A DNA stretch of 64,000 bases. It comes from Perognathus longimembris pacificus. Lineage: Eukaryota > Chordata > Mammalia > Rodentia > Heteromyidae. Both the position numbers and the translations under genes were made by a program. The stretch covers positions 1-64,000 of the forward strand of contig NW_025959325.1 of the NCBI RefSeq assembly GCF_023159225.1, given 5' to 3'. Under the pieces are notes generated by a model. The model was not told the DNA's origin. It did not search any database and saw only the letters and a program-made list of their open reading frames with translations. How positions within the stretch are numbered: the stretch's first letter is position 1; each line of letters begins with the position of its first letter. Shown here in pieces: positions 32,301 to 44,300 of the stretch.

Positions 32301-35300
32301 ACAATCAACCTCATCTCTCTTGCTCAGAGCATAAGGGAGATACAAGGTTAGCAGGTCAGCGAATCTGGGCATCTCCTTTCTGCGCTAGTGTCTGCTTAAC
32401 TCTTGTCTTCCCGCTTGCCTTGGCCTCTCTGGCCCAGATCCCTGCCTGCTACTTCCTGCTATTGAGCAGCCAAGGATTATACTGGCTAGAGGCAGGAGCT
32501 GGCAATCCTGGTGCCCGTGGCTCACAGCCATATGTTTTAGGCTCCTTCAGGAAGCTCTGCTAAGACACCAGGCAAAGGGATATCTGACCCTTCCCTGCCG
32601 TGACCAAGGCACACTAGCACCCAGCAATGATATTCATAGGCAGCATCATCACTGTCATGCAGATCTCCAAGAGCAGAGGCAGCTTGGCATCAAGTACGGA
32701 GACGTTTGTGTAGCGGACAGCACAAGAGGGGAGCCTTCGCCATATGATTGGTTTCCGGGAACTTCAAAAAACAAGTAACGTGTAAACACTTTGAACTCCC
32801 TCTGTCCAACCTCATACCTGACACACTCCTGCAACCGCACATGAACAAAAAATTCCTCACAGGCGAGCCGACTCTCTCTCTCTCTCTTTCTCTCTCTTCC
32901 TCCCCGCCACCCCCACATGCTCACTATAACACACTGTGCCGGGTCCTCCTGGATCTACATCCACATACCTATTTGCACATATGCAGACTTAGGCTTAGGA
33001 AGCACACTCTTGTACAGCATCAGGAACGCACGCATGTAGGCAAGCAGGGGCACACACACGCACACGTGAGCGCACCCAGTACACAGTGGCTTGGAAGGTG
33101 CTAAGGGGTTTTCGAGGACTGTGTCCTACTTGGTCAAGTCCAGGGTGTTGTTCTCGTGGTGGGCGTGGCTAAGGAGCCCAGCGCTGCTTACTGCACAGTC
33201 CATTGGCACTTGGGCCTCCCCCTGCTGTCCTCACCAGTCTCCCATTCCCTGAACCATGCAGCTTCGGAGACCTGGGTAGCAACAAACTCTTCGGGAAAGC
33301 AATCAAGGCAGAAATGTCAATGTAACAGGACCACATGATTACGCCCCAGTAGTGCCCCAACCAAGGATGGCATTCGTTACCCCTCAGGTCTACACCCTAA
33401 AGCCCAGCGCTGCGCGCAGAGAATGGGGCAGGCCTGTGCCCCAGAATCCCTTGCCTCTTCTCCCTTCTACTTGGTCCCAGGGTGGTGGGGCGCCCAACCT
33501 GGCCTTCCTATCCACCACCTGCCATCTGCAGCTGAGTTCCTGAGGCTTGTCCCCTGCACACATACCTCCTTTGCTGATAACTCCCTCCGAGTTCTCTCTC
33601 CTAGCCCTCCTGTCCCTGCCTTGCTGCTCTGGACTGCTTTCAACTCACACATGCCTCTGCGTCACTGCCTCTTTGCCTCTGCCTCTGCTTCCCAATTTCC
33701 CCCTCCTCCTCTTGAGGTTCACAGGCTGCACACCTCCCCATGCACCTCTTCACTTCTTCGGGGGAAATTACAACTGCCTCACCCTGGCCTAGCCCTTCTT
33801 ATCTTCTCCAAATCTCCCTCTGCTCTCACCCTCTGCACACCTGGGATCTCTCAGTCCTCTGGTGAACACCAATCCCCATTTATCTAATCTGTTGTCTGCC
33901 TGCTCTGTGCCCAAGCCCCTGTGTTCCTTTTCTGTGCACAGGAGGTTTGTGACAAAGGTAGGAGGGAAGCGGCACTCCTTTCCTGCCTTCTGGTTTTATG
34001 ACTGACATCCGATTGGTCTGGAAACGGCCTCTGCCCCCTTGGCCAAGACCACCTGAAGACCTTGCCTGGCATGCTAGGCAGCAGCCCTGTGTTTTTCTGA
34101 GCAGGAAGGACTGCACATATGCGACCCACTATGCAGAAAAGCCTCCAGGGGGTGGCCGGATGCTTTGTTTCTCCATTCCTTGCCCACTTTGTTGATGTGT
34201 GCTTTCATTTGCATTCCAACAGGAACAGCCTTAAGGGAGGGGTAGTGAGGCTGCTTAGAGGTAGGCAGTTGGTGCTCACAGGCCAGCAGGACCTCCTGGT
34301 GCCTCACTAACAGTGCATTTGCACCTGGGGTGCTGGGAAGCCTCTGGGCAGTGCCCATATGGTTTGGAGCTCTGTGACATGGCCAGGTATTAGGCGCCTC
34401 CTGCTGACTTGAGCCAGTGTTCCAACTGGAGTTGCCATAGCAAAAAGGGCACAGGGCCCCTTGGGGGTTTGCTGTAAGTTCTCACTAGTTCTCACAGGCC
34501 TTCGGGGATGCACAGGATGTGTAGAGCCGCACATCCCTCCCCTGACCATTCTGCTGGGAACGGCTTGGGCCAGGGTCCTAGGCAAATACACTTTCCACCT
34601 CCCCTCCTGCTCCATCTTCCCACATCCTGGTTGAACCCGTGTGACACAGCTCCCCACCGCCTCTGCCCTTGCCAGTCCTGGAAGTGGCTGGTGTATGGAT
34701 CCGCCACCTCTCTCACAATCAACCTCATCTCTCTTGCTCAGAGCATAAGGGAGATACAAGGTTAGCAGGTCAGCGAATCTGGGCATCTCCTTTCTGCGCT
34801 AGTGTCTGCTTAACTCTTGTCTTCCCATTTGCCTTGGCCTCTCTGGCCCAGATCCCTGCCTGCTACTTCCTGCTATTGAGCAGCCAAGGATTATACTGGC
34901 TAGAGGCAGGAGCTGGCAATCCTGGTGCCCGTGGCTCACAGCCATATGTTTTAGGCTCCTTCAGGAAGCTCTGCTAAGACAACAGGGAAAGGGATATCTG
35001 ACCCTTCCCTGCCGTGACCAAGGCACACTAGCACCCAGCAATGATATTCATAGGCAGCATCATCACTGTCATGCAGATCTCCAAGAGCAGAGGCAGCTTG
35101 GCATCAAGTACGGAGACCTTTGTGTAGCGGACAGCACAAGAGGGGAGCCTTCGCCATATGATTGCTTTCCAGGAACTTCAGAAAACAAGTAACGTGTAAA
35201 CACTTTGAACTCCCTCTGTCCAACCTCATACCTGACACACTCCTGCAACCGCACATGAACAAAAAATTCCTCACAGGCGAGCCGACTCTCTCTCTCTCTC

Positions 35301-38300
35301 TCTCTCTCTCTTCCTCCCCGCCACCCCCACATGCTCACTATAACACACTGTGCCGGGTCCTCCTGGATCTACATCCACATACCTATTTGCACATATGCAG
35401 ACTTAGGCTTAGGAAGCACACTCTTGTACAGCATCAGGAACACACGCATGTAGGCAAGCAGGGGCACACACACGCACACGTGAGCGCACCCAGTACACAG
35501 TGGCTTGGAAGGTGCTAAGGGGTTTTCGAGGACTGTGTCCTACTTGGTCAAGTCCAGGGTGTTGTTCTCGTGGTGGGCGTGGCTAAGGAGCCCAGCGCTG
35601 CTTACTGGACAGTCCATTGGCACTTGGGCCTCCCCCTGCTGTCCTCACCAGTCTCCCATTCCCTGAACCATGCAGCTTCGGAGACCTGGGTAGCAACAAA
35701 CTCTTCGGGAAAGCAATCAAGGCAGAAATGTCAATGTAACAGGACCACATGATTACGCCCCAGTAGTGCCCCAACCAAGGATGGCATTCGTTACCCCTCA
35801 GGTCTACACCCTAAAGCACAGCGCTGCGCACAGAGAATGGGGCAGGCCTGTGCCCCAGAATCCCTTGCCTCTTCTCCCTTCTACTTGGTCCCAGGGTGGT
35901 GGGGCGCCCAACCTGGCCTTCCTAGCCACCACCTGCCATCTGCAGCTGAGTTCCTGAGGCTTGTCCCCTGCACACATACCTCCTTTGCTGATAACTCCCT
36001 CCGAGTTCTCTCTCCTAGCCCTCCTGTCCTTGCCTTGCTGCTCTGGACTGCTTGCAACTCACACATTCCTCTGCGTCACTGCCTCTTTGCCTCTGCCTCT
36101 GCTTCCCAATTTCCCCCTCCTCCTCTTGAGGTTCACAGGCTGCACACCTCCCCATGCACCTCTTCACTTCTTCTGGGGAAATTACAACTGCCTCACCCTG
36201 GCCTAGCCCTTCTTATCTTCTCCAAATCTCCCTCTGCTCTCACCCTCTGCACACCTGGGATCTGTCAGTCCTCTGGTGAACACCAATCCCCATTTATCTA
36301 ATCTGTTGTCTGCCTGCTCTGTGCCCAAGCCCCTCTGCTCCTTTTCTGTGCACAGGAGGTTTGTGACAAAGGTAGGAGGGAAGCGGCACTCCTTTCCTGC
36401 CTTCTGGTTTTATGACTGACATCCGATTGGTCTGGAAACGGCCTCTGCCCCCTTGGCCAAGACCACCTGAAGACCTTGCCTGGCTTGCTAGGCAGAAGCC
36501 CTGTGTTTTTCTGAGCAGGAAGGACTGCATATATGCGACCCACTATGCAGAAAAGCCTCCAGGGTGTGGCCGGATGTTTTGTTTCTCCATTCCTTGCCCA
36601 CTTTGTTGATGTGTGCTTTCATTTGCATTCCAACAGGAACAGCCTTAAGGGAGGGGTAGTGAGGCTGCTTAGAGGTAGGCAGTTGGTGCTCACAGGCCAG
36701 CAGGGCCTCCTGGTGCCTCACTAACAGTGCATTTGCACCTGGGGTGCTGGGAAGCCTCTGGGCAGTGCCCATATGGTTTGGAGCTCTGTGACATGGCCAG
36801 GTACTAGGCGCCTCCTGCTGACTTGAGCCAGTGTTCCAACTGGAGTTGCCATAGCAAAAAGGGCACAGGGCCCCTTGGGGGTTTGCTGTAAGTTCTCACT
36901 AGTTCTCACAGGCCTTCGGGGATGCACAGGATGTGTAGAGACGCACATCCCTCCCCTGACCATTCTGCTGGGAACGGCTTGGGCCAGGGTCCTAGGCAAA
37001 TACACTTTCCACCTCCCCTCCTGCTCCATCTTCCCACATCCTGGTTGAACCCGTGTGACACAGCTCCCCACCGCCTCTGCCCTTGCCAGTCCTGGAAGTG
37101 GCTGGTGTATGGATCCGCCACCTCTCTCACAATCAACCTCATCTCTCTTGCTCAGAGCATAAGGGAGATACAAGGTTAGCAGGTCAGCGAATCTGGGCAT
37201 CTCCTTTCTGCGCTAGTGTCTGCTTAACTCTTGTCTTCCCGCTTGCCTTGGCCTCTCTGGCCCAGATCCCTGCCTGCTACTTCCTGCTATTGAGCAGCCA
37301 AGGATTATACTGGCTGGAGGCAGGAGCTGGCAATCCTGGTGCCCGTGGCTCACAGCCATATGTTTTAGGCTCCTTCAGGAAGCTCTGCTAAGACACCAGG
37401 GAAAGGGATATCTGACCCTTCCCTGCCGTGACCAAGGCACACTAGCACCCAGCAATGATATTCATAGGCAGCATCATCACTCATGCAGATCTCCAAGAGC
37501 AGAGGCAGCTTGGCATCAAGTACGGAGACCTTTGTGTAGCGGACAGCACAAGAGGGGAGCCTTCGCCATATGATTGGTTTCCGGGAACTTCAAAAAACAA
37601 GTAACGTGTAAACACTTTGAACTCCCTCTGTCCAACCTCATACCTGACACACTCCTGCAACCGCACATGAACAAAAAATTCCTCACAGGCGAGCCGACTC
37701 TCTCTCTCTCTCTTTCTCTCTCTTCCTCCCCGCCACCCCCACATGCTCACTATAACACACTGTGCCGGGTCCTCCTGGATCTACATCCACATACCTATTT
37801 GCACATATGCAGACTTAGGCTTAGGAAGCACACTCTTGTACAGCATCAGGAACGCACGCATGTAGGCAAGCAGGGGCACACACACGCACACGTGAGCGCA
37901 CCCAGTACACAGTGGCTTGGAAGGTGCTAAGGGGTTTTTGAGGACTGTGTCCTACTTGCTCAAGTCCAGGGTGTTGTTCTCATGGTGGGCGTGGCTAAGG
38001 AGCCCAGCGCTGCTTACTGGACAGTCCATTGGCACTTGGGCCTCCCCCTGCTGTCCTCACCAGTCTCCCATTCCCTGAACCATGCAGCTTCGGAGACCTG
38101 GGTAGCAACAAACTCTTCGGGAAAGCAATCAAGGCAGAAATGTCAATGTAACAGGACCACATGATTACGCCCCAGTAGTGCCCCAACCAAGGATGGCATT
38201 CGTTACCCCTCAGGTCTACACCCTAAAGCCCAGCGCTGCGCGCAGAGAATGGGGCAGGCCTGTGCCCCAGAATCCCTTGCCTCTTCTCCCTTCTACTTGG

Positions 38301-41300
38301 TCCCAGGGTGGTGGGGCGCCCAACCTGGCCTTCCTATCCACCACCTGCCATCTGCAGCTGAGTTCCTGAGGCTTGTCCCCTGCACACATACCTCCTTTGC
38401 TGATAACTCCCTCCGAGTTCTCTCTCCTAGCCCTCCTGTCCCTGCCTTGCTGCTCTGGACTGCTTTCAACTCACACATGCCTCTGCGTCACTGCCTCTTT
38501 GCCTCTGCCTCTGCTTCCCAATTTCCCCCTCCTCCTCTTGAGGTTCACAGGCTGCACACCTCCCCATGCACCTCTTCACTTCTTCGGGGGAAATTACAAC
38601 TGCCTCACCCTGGCCTAGCCCTTCTTATCTTCTCCAAATCTCCCTCTGCTCTCACCCTCTGCACACCTGGGATCTCTCAGTCCTCTGGTGAACACCAATC
38701 CCCATTTATCTAATCTGTTGTCTGCCTGCTCTGTGCCCAAGCCCCTGTGTTCCTTTTCTGTGCACAGGAGGTTTGTGACAAAGGTAGGAGGGAAGCGGCA
38801 CTCCTTTCCTGCCTTCTGGTTTTATGACTGACATCCGATTGGTCTGGAAACGGCCTCTGCCCCCTTGGCCAAGACCACCTGAAGACCTTGCCTGGCATGC
38901 TAGGCAGCAGCCCTGTGTTTTTCTGAGCAGGAAGGACTGCACATATGCGACCCACTATGCAGAAAAGCCTCCAGGGGGTGGCCGGATGCTTTGTTTCTCC
39001 ATTCCTTGCCCACTTTGTTGATGTGTGCTTTCATTTGCATTCCAACAGGAACAGCCTTAAGGGAGGGGTAGTGAGGCTGCTTAGAGGTAGGCAGTTGGTG
39101 CTCACAGGCCAGCAGGACCTCCTGGTGCCTCACTAACAGTGCATTTGCACCTGGGGTGCTGGGAAGCCTCTGGGCAGTGCCCATATGGTTTGGAGCTCTG
39201 TGACATGGCCAGGTATTAGGCGCCTCCTGCTGACTTGAGCCAGTGTTCCAACTGGAGTTGCCATAGCAAAAAGGGCACAGGGCCCCTTGGGGGTTTGCTG
39301 TAAGTTCTCACTAGTTCTCACAGGCCTTCGGGGATGCACAGGATGTGTAGAGCCGCACATCCCTCCCCTGACCATTCTGCTGGGAACGGCTTGGGCCAGG
39401 GTCCTAGGCAAATACACTTTCCACCTCCCCTCCTGCTCCATCTTCCCACATCCTGGTTGAACCCGTGTGACACAGCTCCCCACCGCCTCTGCCCTTGCCA
39501 GTCCTGGAAGTGGCTGGTGTATGGATCCGCCACCTCTCTCACAATCAACCTCATCTCTCTTGCTCAGAGCATAAGGGAGATACAAGGTTAGCAGGTCAGC
39601 GAATCTGGGCATCTCCTTTCTGCGCTAGTGTCTGCTTAACTCTTGTCTTCCCGCTTGCCTTGGCCTCTCTGGCCCAGATCCCTGCCTGCTACTTCCTGCT
39701 ATTGAGCAGCCAAGGATTATACTGGCTAGAGGCAGGAGCTGGCAATCCTGGTGCCCGTGGCTCACAGCCATATGTTTTAGGCTCCTTCAGGAAGCTCTGC
39801 TAAGACACCAGGCAAAGGGATATCTGACCCTTCCCTGCCGTGACCAAGGCACACTAGCACCCAGCAATGATATTCATAGGCAGCATCATCACTGTCATGC
39901 AGATCTCCAAGAGCAGAGGCAGCTTGGCATCAAGTACGGAGACGTTTGTGTAGCGGACAGCACAAGAGGGGAGCCTTCGCCATATGATTGGTTTCCGGGA
40001 ACTTCAAAAAACAAGTAACGTGTAAACACTTTGAACTCCCTCTGTCCAACCTCATACCTGACACACTCCTGCAACCGCACATGAACAAAAAATTCCTCAC
40101 AGGCGAGCCGACTCTCTCTCTCTCTCTTTCTCTCTCTTCCTCCCCGCCACCCCCACATGCTCACTATAACACACTGTGCCGGGTCCTCCTGGATCTACAT
40201 CCACATACCTATTTGCACATATGCAGACTTAGGCTTAGGAAGCACACTCTTGTACAGCATCAGGAACACACGCATGTAGGCAAGCAGGGGCACACACACG
40301 CACACGTGAGCGCACCCAGTACACAGTGGCTTGGAAGGTGCTAAGGGGTTTTCGAGGACTGTGTCCTACTTGGTCAAGTCCAGGGTGTTGTTCTCGTGGT
40401 GGGCGTGGCTAAGGAGCCCAGCGCTGCTTACTGGACAGTCCATTGGCACTTGGGCCTCCCCCTGCTGTCCTCACCAGTCTCCCATTCCCTGAACCATGCA
40501 GCTTCGGAGACCTGGGTAGCAACAAACTCTTCGGGAAAGCAATCAAGGCAGAAATGTCAATGTAACAGGACCACATGATTACGCCCCAGTAGTGCCCCAA
40601 CCAAGGATGGCATTCGTTACCCCTCAGGTCTACACCCTAAAGCACAGCGCTGCGCACAGAGAATGGGGCAGGCCTGTGCCCCAGAATCCCTTGCCTCTTC
40701 TCCCTTCTACTTGGTCCCAGGGTGGTGGGGCGCCCAACCTGGCCTTCCTAGCCACCACCTGCCATCTGCAGCTGAGTTCCTGAGGCTTGTCCCCTGCACA
40801 CATACCTCCTTTGCTGATAACTCCCTCCGAGTTCTCTCTCCTAGCCCTCCTGTCCCTGCCTTGCTGCTCTGGACTGCTTTCAACTCACACATGCCTCTGC
40901 GTCACTGCCTCTTTGCCTCTGCCTCTGCTTCCCAATTTCCCCCTCCTCCTCTTGAGGTTCACAGGCTGCACACCTCCCCATGCACCTCTTCACTTCTTCT
41001 GGGGAAATTACAACTGCCTCACCCTGGCCTAGCCCTTCTTATCTTCTCCAAATCTCCCTCTGCTCTCACCCTCTGCACACCTGGGATCTGTCAGTCCTCT
41101 GGTGAACACCAATCCCCATTTATCTAATCTGTTGTCTGCCTGCTCTGTGCCCAAGCCCCTCTGCTCCTTTTCTGTGCACAGGAGGTTTGTGACAAAGGTA
41201 GGAGGGAAGCGGCACTCCTTTCCTGCCTTCTGGTTTTATGACTGACATCCGATTGGTCTGGAAACGGCCTCTGCCCCCTTGGCCAAGACCACCTGAAGAC

Positions 41301-44300
41301 CTTGCCTGGCTTGCTAGGCAGCAGCCCTGTGTTTTTCTGAGCAGGAAGGACTGCATATATGCGACTCACTATGCAGAAAAGCCTCCAGGGTGTGGCCGGA
41401 TGTTTTGTTTCTCCATTCCTTGCCCACTTTGTTGATGTGTGCTTTCATTTGCATTCCAACAGGAACAGCCTTAAGGGAGGGGTAGTGAGGCTGCTTAGAG
41501 GTAGGCAGTTGGTGCTCACAGGCCAGCAGGGCCTCCTGGTGCCTCACTAACAGTGCATTTGCACCTGGGGTGCTGGGAAGCCTTTGGGCAGTACCCATAT
41601 GGTTTGGAGCTCTGTGACATGGCCAGGTACTAGGCGCCTCCTGCTGACTTGAGCCAGTGTTCCAACTGGAGTTGCCATAGCAAAAAGGGCACAGGGCCCC
41701 TTGGGGGTTTGCTGTAAGTTCTCACTAGTTCTCACAGGCCTTCGGGGATGCACAGGATGTGTAGAGACGCACATCCCTCCCCTGACCATTCTGCTGGGAA
41801 CGGCTTGGGCCAGGGTCCTAGGCAAATACACTTTCCACCTCCCCTCCTGCTCCATCTTCCCACATCCTGGTTGAACCCGTGTGACACAGCTCCCCACCGC
41901 CCCTGCCCTTGCCAGTCCTGGAAGTGGCTGGTGTATGGATCCGCCACCTCTCTCACAATCAACCTCATCTCCCTTGCTCAGAGCATAAGGGAGATACAAG
42001 GTTAGCAGGTCAGCGAATTTGGGCATCTCCTTTCTGCGCTAGTGTCTGCTTAACTCTTGTCTTCCCGCTTGCCTTGGCCTCTCTGGCCCAGATCCCTGCC
42101 TGCTACTTCCTGCTATTGAGCAGCCAAGGATTATACTGGCTGGAGGCAGGAGCTGGCAATCCTGGTGCCCGTGGCTCACAGCCATATGTTTTAGGCTCCT
42201 TCAGGAAGCTCTGCTAAGACACCAGGGAAAGGGATATCTGACCCTTCCCTGCCGTGACCAAGGCACACTAGCACCCAGCAATGATATTCATAGGCAGCAT
42301 CATCACTGTCATGCAGATCTCCAAGAGCAGAGGCAGCTTGGCATCAAGTACGGAGACCTTTGTGTAGCGGACAGCACAAGAGGGGAGCCTTCGCCATATG
42401 ATTGGTTTCCGGGAACTTCAAAAAACAAGTAACGTGTAAACACTTTGAACTCCCTCTGTCCAACCTCATACCTGACACACTCCTGCAACCGCACATGAAC
42501 AAAAAATTCCTCACAGGCGAGCCGACTCTCTCTCTCTCTCTTTCTCTCTCTTCCTCCCCGCCACCCCCACATGCTCACTATAACACACTGTGCCGGGTCC
42601 TCCTGGATCTACATCCACATACCTATTTGCACATATGCAGACTTAGGCTTAGGAAGCACACTCCTGTACAGCATCAGGAACACACGCATGTAGGCAAGCA
42701 GGGGCACACACACGCACACGTGAGCGCACCCAGTACACAGTGGCTTGGAAGGTGCTAAGGGGTTTTCGAGGACTGTGTCCTACTTGCTCAAGTCCAGGGT
42801 GTTGTTCTCGTGGTGGGCGTGGCTAAGGAGCCCAGCGCTGCTTACTGGACAGTCCATTGGCACTTGGGCCTCCCCCTGCTGTCCTCACCAGTCTCCCATT
42901 CCCTGAACCATGCAGCTTCGGAGACCTGGGTAGCAACAAACTCTTCGGGAAAGCAATCAAGGCAGAAATGTCAATGTAACAGGACCACATGATTACGCCC
43001 CAGTAGTGCCCCAACCAAGGATGGCATTCGTTACCCCTCAGGTCTATACCCTAAAGCCCAGCGCTGCGCGCCGAGAATGGGGCAGGCCTGTGCCCCAGAA
43101 TCCCTTGCCTCTTCTCCCTTCTACTTGGTCCCAGGGTGGTGGGGCGCCCAACCTGGCCTTCCTAGCCCCCACCTGCCATCTGCAGCTGAGTTCCTGAGGC
43201 TTGTCCCCTGCACACATACCTCCTTTGTTGATAACTCCCTCCGAGTTCTCTCTCCTAGCCCTCCTGTCCCTGCCTTGCTGCTCTGGACTGCTCTCAACTC
43301 ACACATGCCTCTGCGTCACTGCCTCTTTGCCTCTGCCTCTGCTTCCCAATTTCCCCCTCCTCCTCTTGAGGTTCACAGGCTGCACACCTCCCCATGCACC
43401 TCTTCACTTCTTCTGGGGAAATTACAACTGCCTCACCCTGGCCTAGCCCTTCTTATCTTCTCCAAATCTCCCTCTGCTCTCACCCTCTGCACACCTGGGA
43501 TCTGTCAGTCCTCTGGTGAACACCAATCCCCATTTATCTAATCTGTTGTCTGCCTGCTCTGTGCCCAAGCCCCTCTGCTCCTTTTCTGTGGACAGGAGGT
43601 TTGTGACAAAGGTAGGAGGGAAGCGGCACTCCTTTCCTGCCTTCTGGTTTTATGACTGACATCCGATTGGTCTGGAAACGGCCTCTGCCCCCTTGGCCAA
43701 GACCACCTGAAGACCTTGCCTGGCTTGCTAGGCAGCAGCCCTGTGTTTTTCTGAGCAGGAAGGACTGCACATATGCGACCCACTATACAGAAAAGCCTCC
43801 AGGGGGTGGCCGGATGTTTTGTTTCTCCATTCCTTGCCCACTTTGTTGATGTGTGCTTTCATTTGCATTCCAACAGGAACAGCCTTAAGGGAGGGGTAGT
43901 GAGGCTGCTTAGAGGTAGGCAGTTGGTGCTCACAGGCCAGCAGGGCCTCCTGGTGCCTCACTAACAGTGCATTTGCACCTGGGGTGCTGGGAAGCCTCTG
44001 GGCAGTGCCCATATGGTTTGGAGCTCTGTGACATGGCCAGGTACTAGGCGCCTCCTGCTGACTTGAGCCAGTGTTCCAACTGGAGTTGCCATAGCAGAAA
44101 GGGCACAGGGCCCCTTGGGGGTTTGCTGTAAGTTCTCACTAGTTCTCACAGGCCTTCGGGGATGCACAGGATGTGTAGAGCCGCACATCCCTCCCCTGAC
44201 CATTCTGCTGGGAACGGCTTGGGCCAGGGTCCTAGGCAAATACACTTTCCACCTCCCCTCCTGCTCCATCTTCCCACATCCTGGTTGAACCCGTGTGACA

